Origin: Actinomycetota bacterium
GTDB taxonomy: Bacteria > Actinomycetota > Actinomycetes > S36-B12 > UBA5976
Assembly (NCBI GenBank): GCA_026392535.1
Contig: JAPLBX010000061.1
Location: forward strand, 19,136 to 29,660
Length of the DNA: 10,525 nucleotides
Reading direction: 5' to 3'
Program-made: the position numbers and the translations under genes
The notes under the pieces: model-generated
Told to the model about the DNA's origin: nothing
Seen by the model: the letters and a program-made list of their open reading frames with translations, nothing else
Databases searched by the model: none
Part shown: positions 1-5,326 of the stretch, piece after piece
Position numbering within the stretch: the stretch's first letter is position 1
Layout of the letters: each line of letters opens with the position of its first letter

Positions 1-1
1 C

Positions 2-247
2 CTCGATCTGACCGACCAGGAACTTCACCACTACGCTGGACAGCTCGATGTAATTCTCGGCGCAGTTGCTCGCGTAAGTGAAGTAGTCAATGACGATATT
101 CCACCGACCTCGCATGCAGTTCCAGTTGTCAATGTGTTTCGCGAAGATGTTGTTCAACCAGGATTAAGTGCTGAACAAGCCCTGAGTGGCGCACCAGCTT
201 CGGAAGATTCACGTTTTAGAGTGCCAAGAATTTTGGACGAATCATGA
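2..247 (+). CDS. gatC: Glu/Asp-tRNA amidotransferase subunit C (GatC), 5' end missing
   Basis: GatC is the small subunit of the GatCAB amidotransferase; it wraps between GatA and GatB and stabilises the complex. The open frame enters from the left edge and gives 81 residues before TGA at 245-247. It starts LDLTDQELHHYAGQL, the usual helical GatC start with residues lost ahead of it, and contains VVNVFREDVVQPGLSAEQAL, close to the conserved actinobacterial GatC segment with Asn-Val-Phe-Arg and Pro-Gly-Leu. The tail ends RFRVPRILDES, typical of GatC. Family members are a little under 100 residues, so roughly 15-20 N-terminal residues lie outside the window. The stop overlaps the gatA start by four bases (ATGA), indicating translational coupling. 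The identification rests on the motif and on gatA following directly. Confidence 0.93.
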   Translation, partial: LDLTDQELHHYAGQLDVILGAVARVSEVVNDDIPPTSHAVPVVNVFREDVVQPGLSAEQALSGAPASEDSRFRVPRILDES

Positions 248-1740
248 CCAATGAGATCATCAAGCTAAACGCTAAAGATATTGCAACCAAAATTGCAACT
301 GGGGAATTATCAAGCGTTGAAGTTACACAAGCTCACTTTGATCGAATCGAAAAAGTTGACGAGCGTGTGCACGCATTTTTGCATTTAACAAAAGAGAGCG
401 CATTAAGTGATGCAGCCAAAGTTGATGCGAAGATCAAGGGTGGCGAAAAGCTAGGCCCACTTGCCGGAGTTCCACTTGCTTTGAAAGATATTTTGGCAAT
501 GGAAGGTGTTCCAACAACCGCTGGTTCAAAAATCTTAGAAAACTGGCGACCACCATACGATGCAACAGTTGTGAAGAAACTTCGCGAAAATGACATCATC
601 ATTTTGGGCAAAACAAATATGGACGAATTCGCTATGGGTTCTTCAACTGAATATTCTGCTTATGGTCCAACCAAAAATCCTTGGGACTTGGAAAGAATTC
701 CTGGTGGTTCTGGCGGTGGATCTTCAGCAGCTCTCGCGGCTTATGAAGCGCCACTTGCAATTGGTTCCGACACTGGTGGATCTATTCGCCAACCGGCAGC
801 TGTCACTGGAACCGTGGGAGTTAAGCCAACATACGGTGCGGTTTCACGTTATGGCGTAATCGCACTTGCATCATCCCTTGATCAAGTTGGCCCATGTGCT
901 CGAAACGTGCTTGACACAGCACTTTTGCATAAAGCGATCGCAGGTCATGATCCACGAGATTCGACTTCTATTAATCAATCGGTGCCAGATGTTGTCGGTG
1001 CAGCATTAAAAGCAGATGTAAAAGGCGTAAAGATTGGTTTAGTTAAGCAACTCGGTGGCGAGGGTTACCAAGCTGGAGTTCAACAACGATTTAGAGAAGC
1101 CGTTGATATTTTGACTTCACTAGGTGCAGAAGTCCATGAAGTTTCTTGTCCGTCTTTCGAATACGCACTCGGTGCTTACTACTTGATTTTGCCATCAGAA
1201 TGTTCATCGAATTTAGCAAAATTTGATGGCATGCGTTATGGCTTGCGGGTTGGCGACAATGTTGAGAATGCAGTTGAACAAGTTATGTCTATGACCCGTG
1301 AGGCTGGCTTTGGCCCAGAAGTTAAACGCCGGATCATGCTCGGAACTTATGCGCTTTCTAGTGGTTACTACGATGCTTACTACGGTTCAGCACAAAAAGT
1401 CCGCACATTGATTTCACGAGATTTCGCAGCTGCTTTTGAAAAGGTAGATGTTTTGATTTCGCCTACTGCGCCAACCACAGCATTCAAAATTGGTGACAAA
1501 GTAGATGATCCACTTGCAATGTATCTAAACGATGTGGCAACCATCCCGGTAAACCTTGCGGGCAACTCGGCAATGTCTTTGCCAATTGGTCTAGCACCTG
1601 AAGATGGGCTTCCAGTTGGTTTGCAAATTATGGCTCCAGTAATGGGTGATGATCGTTTATATAACGTCGGTGCTGCGCTTGAAAATGCTTTGAAAGAAAA
1701 ATGGGGCCATTTGCTGATTGAGGAGGTGCAAGCTTTATGA
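244..1740 (+). CDS. gatA: Glu/Asp-tRNA amidotransferase subunit A (GatA), glutamine amidohydrolase
   Basis: GatA hydrolyses glutamine and passes the ammonia through a tunnel to GatB, which amidates mischarged Glu-tRNA(Gln) or Asp-tRNA(Asn) in the cytoplasm. The 498-residue protein has normal family length. The amidase signature is clear: Lys81 (in LALKDI), the Gly/Ser-rich stretch GGSGGGSSAA at 154-163 with cis-Ser156, and nucleophile Ser180 in GSDTGGSIRQPA. The 81/156/180 spacing matches the Lys-Ser-Ser triad of the family. The start overlaps the gatC stop (ATGA). Only a weak GGAC lies just upstream, so translation probably depends on coupling to gatC. The end overlaps the gatB start in the same way. 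No truncation or missing catalytic residue is seen. Confidence 0.98.
   Translation: MTNEIIKLNAKDIATKIATGELSSVEVTQAHFDRIEKVDERVHAFLHLTKESALSDAAKVDAKIKGGEKLGPLAGVPLALKDILAMEGVPTTAGSKILENWRPPYDATVVKKLRENDIIILGKTNMDEFAMGSSTEYSAYGPTKNPWDLERIPGGSGGGSSAALAAYEAPLAIGSDTGGSIRQPAAVTGTVGVKPTYGAVSRYGVIALASSLDQVGPCARNVLDTALLHKAIAGHDPRDSTSINQSVPDVVGAALKADVKGVKIGLVKQLGGEGYQAGVQQRFREAVDILTSLGAEVHEVSCPSFEYALGAYYLILPSECSSNLAKFDGMRYGLRVGDNVENAVEQVMSMTREAGFGPEVKRRIMLGTYALSSGYYDAYYGSAQKVRTLISRDFAAAFEKVDVLISPTAPTTAFKIGDKVDDPLAMYLNDVATIPVNLAGNSAMSLPIGLAPEDGLPVGLQIMAPVMGDDRLYNVGAALENALKEKWGHLLIEEVQAL
1721..1728 (+). promoter_or_regulatory. Strong ribosome binding site for gatB inside gatA
   Basis: AGGAGGTG lies 8 bases upstream of the gatB ATG at 1737, within the last codons of gatA. 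It is the strongest Shine-Dalgarno match seen in the window. It fixes the gatB start and suggests gatB can be initiated independently as well as by coupling through the ATGA overlap. Confidence 0.85.
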
Positions 1741-3269
1741 GTTCAAAAGTTGAAGACGTATTTGAATTTGATGAAGCTATCGCCGCTTTTGATCCAGTAA
1801 TGGGCCTAGAGGTACACGTTGAACTAAATACCAATTCCAAAATGTTTTGTGGATGCCCAACTGAATTTGGTGGAGATCCAAATACTCACGTATGCCCTGT
1901 GTGTTTGGGATTACCAGGCGCATTACCTGTGGTCAATGGCAAGGCAGTTGAATCTGCGATTCGTATTGGCCTGGCATTAAATTGTGAAATCGCTGAGTGG
2001 TGCCGATTTGCGCGTAAGAATTATTTTTATCCAGACATGCCAAAGAATTTCCAAACTTCTCAATATGACGAACCAATTTGTTTTAATGGCTATTTAGATG
2101 TTGATGTTGAAACAGAAGAAGGAATGAAGAAGTTCCGAGTTGAAATCGAACGCGCACATATGGAAGAAGACACCGGAAAAGCATCACATCAAGGTGGAGC
2201 GACCGGCAGAATTCATGGTGCGGATTACTCATTACTCGATTACAACCGCGCTGGAATCCCACTTATTGAAATTGTGACAAAGCCGATTGTTGGTGCTGGA
2301 AAATTTGCTCCAGAAGTTGCGCGCGCCTATGTGAGTGCATTACGCGACTTATTGCGCGCGCTTGGCGTCAGTGACGTCCGCATGGAACAGGGTTCTTTGC
2401 GTTGTGACGTAAACCTTTCTTTGCGTAAAACTCCAAAGGATAAGTTCGGAACTCGCACTGAAACCAAGAATGTGAACTCTTTGCGATCCGTTGAACGCGC
2501 AGTTCGTTATGAAATTACTCGACAAGCTTCAGCTATCGATGCTGGTAAAACTATTATTCAAGAAACCCGTCACTGGCACGAAGACACTGGTGTCACAACT
2601 TCAGGTCGCGTAAAAGAAGAAGCTGAGGATTACCGTTATTTCCCAGAGCCAGATTTAGTTCCGATTGCGCCTAGTCGCGAATGGGTAGAGGAACTTCGAA
2701 AGACCTTGCCTGAAAACCCATCTCTTCGTAAGAACCGTTTGCAAGCTGAGTGGGGAATTACTGATCATGACATGGCCTCAGTGATTAACGCGGGCGCATT
2801 GGATTTGGTTCTTGCGACTATTGATGCAGGTGTTGATCAAAATGGTGCGCGTAAGTGGTGGCTAGGTGAATTAGCTAGATTGGCGAAAGAAATGTCTATT
2901 GAGTTAATAGACCTACCAATCACTGCCCAACACTTATCCCAAGTTGAGAAGTTAATCGCTGATGGCAAACTGAACGACAAATTAGCCCGCGTAGTAATCG
3001 AAGCGGTTATCAACGGTGAAGGTGATGTTGATTCAATTATCGAAAAGCGCGGCCTTGCTGTTGTTTCTGACGACTCTTCTTTGCTTAACGCAATCGATGA
3101 AGCACTTGCTGCATCCCCAGACATTGCTGCAAAAATCAAAGAAGGCAAACTTCAGGCCGCTGGCGCAATCGTTGGAGCCGTTATGAAAACCACAAAGGGG
3201 CAAGCAGACGCTGCCAAAGTGCGCGCACTGCTTTTTGAGAAACTTGGTGTAACTGAAGACTTGGCGTAA
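1737..3269 (+). CDS. gatB: Glu/Asp-tRNA amidotransferase subunit B (GatB)
   Basis: GatB binds the misacylated tRNA, phosphorylates the Glu or Asp carboxylate with ATP, and amidates it with ammonia from GatA. The 510-residue protein has the usual length. The catalytic cradle domain opens with VMGLEVHVEL near residue 21. The zinc-site cysteines are present as Cys38-x-Cys40 and Cys53-x-x-Cys56 (CGC...CPVC). The core includes the acidic HMEEDTGKASH segment, the YNRAGIPLIEIVTKP segment, VRMEQGSLRCDVNLSLR and EDYRYFPEPDL, all family hallmarks. The C-terminal part from about residue 350 is the helical and YqeY-like tail, ending in GAIVGAVMK and GQADAAKVRALL. The stop at 3267-3269 lies inside a tandem repeat; the final residues GVTEDLA are the first repeat unit read in frame. 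GatCAB presence implies an indirect route to Gln-tRNA and/or Asn-tRNA. Confidence 0.98.
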   Translation: MSSKVEDVFEFDEAIAAFDPVMGLEVHVELNTNSKMFCGCPTEFGGDPNTHVCPVCLGLPGALPVVNGKAVESAIRIGLALNCEIAEWCRFARKNYFYPDMPKNFQTSQYDEPICFNGYLDVDVETEEGMKKFRVEIERAHMEEDTGKASHQGGATGRIHGADYSLLDYNRAGIPLIEIVTKPIVGAGKFAPEVARAYVSALRDLLRALGVSDVRMEQGSLRCDVNLSLRKTPKDKFGTRTETKNVNSLRSVERAVRYEITRQASAIDAGKTIIQETRHWHEDTGVTTSGRVKEEAEDYRYFPEPDLVPIAPSREWVEELRKTLPENPSLRKNRLQAEWGITDHDMASVINAGALDLVLATIDAGVDQNGARKWWLGELARLAKEMSIELIDLPITAQHLSQVEKLIADGKLNDKLARVVIEAVINGEGDVDSIIEKRGLAVVSDDSSLLNAIDEALAASPDIAAKIKEGKLQAAGAIVGAVMKTTKGQADAAKVRALLFEKLGVTEDLA

Positions 3270-3360
3270 CCGAAGATTTGGCGTAACCGAAGAATCGGAA
3301 TAACTGAAGAATTGGCGTAATCGAAGCCAACGTAATCGTAGTCAACGTAATCGAAGCCAA
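3246..3360 (+). repeat. Degenerate 17/15-bp tandem repeat spanning the gatB stop codon
   Basis: Seven head-to-tail units are visible. Five are 17 bases long, starting at 3246, 3263, 3280, 3297 and 3314 (for example GGCGTAACCGAAGATTT). Two are 15 bases, at 3331 and 3346 (CGTAATCGTAGTCAA, CGTAATCGAAGCCAA), having lost the leading GG. The first unit and part of the second encode the gatB C-terminus GVTEDLA and its stop, so the array appears to have grown outward from the gene end. Each unit contains TAA, and because 17 is not a multiple of three, these stops fall in all three plus-strand frames. The units have diverged, so the array is not freshly expanded. No transposase or target-site signature accompanies it. 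Confidence 0.9.
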
Positions 3361-3365
3361 TTGGC
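3356..3365. repeat. Perfect 10-bp palindrome at the end of the tandem repeat
   Basis: GCCAATTGGC is a perfect palindrome straddling the end of the last repeat unit and the unique sequence leading to ilvD. It lies about 40 bases upstream of the proposed ilvD -10 element, where an activator or repressor site could sit. It may equally be chance, since GCCAA is already part of the repeat unit. Confidence 0.4.
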
Positions 3366-3404
3366 CCCCGCTAAATGTGCCCGAGCAGAACGAATCCCGA
3401 GCAA

Positions 3405-3410
3405 TACAAT
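3405..3410 (+). promoter_or_regulatory. Likely -10 element of a leaderless ilvD promoter
   Basis: TACAAT is a 5/6 match to TATAAT. It ends six bases before the ATG at 3417, so transcription would be expected to begin at or within a base or so of that ATG. No good -35 hexamer is seen at the usual distance; leaderless actinobacterial promoters often rely mainly on the -10. No Shine-Dalgarno precedes the ATG, which agrees with a leaderless transcript. Because the element lies inside the longer possible reading frame from 3375, it argues for the start at 3417. Confidence 0.6.
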
Positions 3411-3416
3411 TCACCA

Positions 3417-5105
3417 ATGACCGACATGAAGCCCCGCAGTAAAGATGTAACCGACGGACTCGAAAGAGCCGCAGCCCGAGGCATGCTCCGGGCTGTTGGT
3501 ATGGGTGATGCAGACTGGGTTAAACCGCAAATCGGTATCGCCTCATCATGGAATGAAATCACTCCGTGCAATCTTTCACTAGCTCGCCTTGCCCTTGCTG
3601 CAAAAGAAGGTGTCCACAAAGCTGGCGGCTTCCCAATGCAATTTGGAACCATTTCGGTTTCTGATGGTATTTCAATGGGCCACGAAGGCATGCACTTTTC
3701 ATTAGTAAGCCGCGAAATTATTGCTGACTCCGTTGAAGCAGTCATGCAAGCTGAACGACTTGACGGAATGGTCAACTTTGCTGGTTGTGACAAATCACTT
3801 CCTGGAATGTTGATGGCCGCTGCGCGATTAGACGTCGCATCAGTATTTGTATACGCAGGATCGATTTTGCCTGGCAATGTAACGCTAAGCGATGGTTCAA
3901 ATCGAGATGTCACAATCATTGATGCATTCGAAGCAGTTGGTGCATGTGCTCGCGGACTAATGTCCCGCGAAGATGTTGATGCAATTGAACGAGCAATCTG
4001 TCCAGGTGAAGGTGCATGTGGCGGTATGTACACCGCTAACACAATGGCCTCTGCAGCCGAAGCAATGGGAATGTCACTTCCAGGTTCTGCAGCTCCACCA
4101 GCAGTAGATCGTCGTCGTGATGGATATTCCATTGCATCTGGTGAAGCAGTAGTAGAACTGATTCGACAAGGAATCACAACTCGCGACATCATCACCAAAC
4201 AATCTCTTGAAAATGCAATTGCTGTTGTGATGGCATTTGGAGGTTCAACAAACGCGGTTCTTCATCTTCTTGCAATTGCACATGAAGCAAAAGTTGATCT
4301 TGAACTTGAAGATTTCCATCGCATTGGTTCCAAAGTTCCGTTGCTCGCTGACGTAAAACCATTCGGTCGTTATGTAATGAGTGACGTAGACAAAGTCGGA
4401 GGCGTTCCAGTAATTATGAAAGCGCTGCTCGACGCCAAACTTCTAAATGGCGATTGCTTAACTGTGACTGGTAAAACTCTTGCCGAAAATCTTGCAGAAA
4501 TTGATTCACCAGATCCAGATGGCCAAATCTTGCATGCAATCGACAAAGCAGTTGGTGGAACCGGTGGCATCACAATTCTTCGAGGTTCACTCGCAACTGA
4601 AGGTGCAGTAGTTAAAAGTGCCGGTATCCCAGTTGATGTCTTTGAAGGGCCTGCAAAAGTTTTCGAACGCGAACGTGCAGCTATGGATGCCCTTGAAAGT
4701 GGCGACATCCAAAAAGGTGATGTTGTAATCATTCGCTATGAAGGACCTAAAGGTGGCCCTGGTATGCGCGAAATGTTGATGATCACTGCCGCCATCAAAG
4801 GCGCTGGACTTGGCAAGGACGTGTTACTAATCACAGATGGCCGATTCTCAGGTGGCACTACCGGCCTATGTGTTGGACACGTTGCTCCTGAAGCAGTGGA
4901 CGGAGGGGTCATTGCATTCGCTAAAACTGGCGACAAAGTACGCATCGATATCCCGAATCGCACTCTGGATTTGCTCGTAGATGATGCCGAGCTTGCCAAG
5001 CGCAAGGTCGATTGGCAGCCACTTTCACATCGCTACACCAGTGGCGTTTTGCATAAATATGCCAAATTGGTCGGCTCAGCAGCCAAAGGCGCGGTCTGCG
5101 ACTAA
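3417..5105 (+). CDS. ilvD: Dihydroxy-acid dehydratase (IlvD)
   Basis: IlvD dehydrates 2,3-dihydroxy-isovalerate and 2,3-dihydroxy-3-methylvalerate to the keto acids that become valine (and leucine) and isoleucine. It is an iron-sulfur, Mg-dependent enzyme of the IlvD/Edd family. With the start at 3417 it has 562 residues. Probable cluster ligands are Cys51 (ITPCN), Cys124 (AGCDKSLPG) and Cys201 (GACGGMYTANTM); the three-cysteine pattern suggests a [2Fe-2S] enzyme. Lys125 follows Cys124, and Ser478 in GRFSGGT fits the catalytic base. The frame is open to an ATG at 3375, but the extra 14 residues (MCPSRTNPEQYNSP) look unlike the family, neither start has a ribosome site, and the promoter placement favours 3417. 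The sequence MTDMKPRSKDVTDGLERAAARG matches the usual start of the actinobacterial protein. It is separated from ilvBNC by its own control region. Confidence 0.97.
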   Translation: MTDMKPRSKDVTDGLERAAARGMLRAVGMGDADWVKPQIGIASSWNEITPCNLSLARLALAAKEGVHKAGGFPMQFGTISVSDGISMGHEGMHFSLVSREIIADSVEAVMQAERLDGMVNFAGCDKSLPGMLMAAARLDVASVFVYAGSILPGNVTLSDGSNRDVTIIDAFEAVGACARGLMSREDVDAIERAICPGEGACGGMYTANTMASAAEAMGMSLPGSAAPPAVDRRRDGYSIASGEAVVELIRQGITTRDIITKQSLENAIAVVMAFGGSTNAVLHLLAIAHEAKVDLELEDFHRIGSKVPLLADVKPFGRYVMSDVDKVGGVPVIMKALLDAKLLNGDCLTVTGKTLAENLAEIDSPDPDGQILHAIDKAVGGTGGITILRGSLATEGAVVKSAGIPVDVFEGPAKVFERERAAMDALESGDIQKGDVVIIRYEGPKGGPGMREMLMITAAIKGAGLGKDVLLITDGRFSGGTTGLCVGHVAPEAVDGGVIAFAKTGDKVRIDIPNRTLDLLVDDAELAKRKVDWQPLSHRYTSGVLHKYAKLVGSAAKGAVCD

Positions 5106-5136
5106 CAGGTCCTGTCTGATTAGCGCAAATTAACTA

Positions 5137-5165
5137 GTGACAAATCTGTAAGTCCTAAGTATCCT
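5137..5165 (+). promoter_or_regulatory. Promoter of the ilvBNC operon (leaderless for the leader peptide)
   Basis: GTGACA at 5137-5142 (5/6 match to TTGACA) is followed after 17 bases by TATCCT at 5160-5165 (4/6 match to TATAAT). The -10 ends six bases before the leader-peptide ATG at 5172, the same distance as at ilvD, so the RNA probably begins at that ATG. The -10 sits between short inverted arms CTAAG (5155-5159) and CTTAG (5164-5168), which could mark a regulator site or be chance. Confidence 0.6.
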
Positions 5166-5171
5166 TAGCCC

Positions 5172-5201
5172 ATGAGAATTTCTATTGTGGTGGTTATTTA
5201 G
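5172..5201 (+). CDS. ilvB leader peptide (attenuation sensor), MRISIVVVI
   Basis: This is a nine-codon frame: ATG AGA ATT TCT ATT GTG GTG GTT ATT TAG. Six of the nine residues are Ile or Val, the end products of the pathway encoded downstream, and three Val codons are consecutive. It sits right after the proposed promoter and immediately before a hairpin and an intrinsic terminator, which is the layout of ribosome-mediated attenuation. A comparable Val-rich leader controlling ilvBNC is established in Corynebacterium glutamicum. The inferred role is that a shortage of charged Val- or Ile-tRNA stalls the ribosome here and changes downstream RNA folding so that transcription continues into ilvBNC. 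There is no Shine-Dalgarno; leaderless initiation is likely. It is too short to be recognised by coding statistics, so the call rests on composition and context. Confidence 0.83.
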   Translation: MRISIVVVI

Positions 5202-5234
5202 CGCGGTTCGCATCAGCAGAAGCGTCAACCGCGC
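5201..5234 (+). promoter_or_regulatory. Hairpin following the leader peptide (pause or control stem)
   Basis: GCGCGGTT (5201-5208) and AACCGCGC (5227-5234) form a perfect 8-bp stem with an 18-base loop. The 5' arm begins at the last base of the leader stop codon, so a ribosome at the end of the leader would cover it and prevent pairing. This is the position of the first (pause) hairpin in classical amino-acid attenuators. Part of the 5' arm can alternatively pair with the terminator's 5' side (see findings). Confidence 0.7.
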
Positions 5235-5236
5235 GC

Positions 5237-5267
5237 ACCCTCCGAAGCCGAAAGGCCGGGGGGTTTT
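5237..5267 (+). terminator. Intrinsic terminator of the ilvBNC attenuator
   Basis: ACCCTCCG (5237-5244) pairs with CGGGGGGT (5257-5264), including one G-U pair. After a two-base AA bulge, GCC (5247-5249) pairs with GGC (5254-5256), closing a GAAA tetraloop. The stem is very GC-rich and is followed directly by TTTT, so it reads as a rho-independent terminator. It lies 36 bases after the leader stop codon and 59 bases before ilvB. A terminator between a promoter and its operon, preceded by an Ile/Val leader peptide, makes sense only as an attenuator. Confidence 0.82.
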
Positions 5268-5326
5268 CGCTTGTAAGGCGAAAAAACACCCACAAAGTTA
5301 CGAAGAAGACAACGAAAGAAGATGAG

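Noticed and set aside
3246..3360. Tandem repeat considered as a CRISPR array or insertion-sequence end
   Set aside because: The units are contiguous with no unique spacers, no cas or transposase gene is nearby, and the array begins within gatB codons.
3375..3416. Fourteen-codon N-terminal extension of ilvD from the upstream ATG
   Set aside because: The extra residues are not family-like, no ribosome site precedes 3375, and the -10 element lies within the extension. The ATG at 3417 fits better.
3371..4198. Long (275-codon) open frame on the minus strand, antisense to ilvD
   Set aside because: It lies wholly over strongly conserved ilvD, its Ser/Ala/Ile-rich translation matches no family I know, and it has no ribosome site. 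It is a codon-bias shadow.
5105..5115. ACAGGTCCTGT inverted repeat right after the ilvD stop, considered as a terminator
   Set aside because: It would form only about four pairs with a three-base loop and has no T-run. It is too weak to call a terminator.
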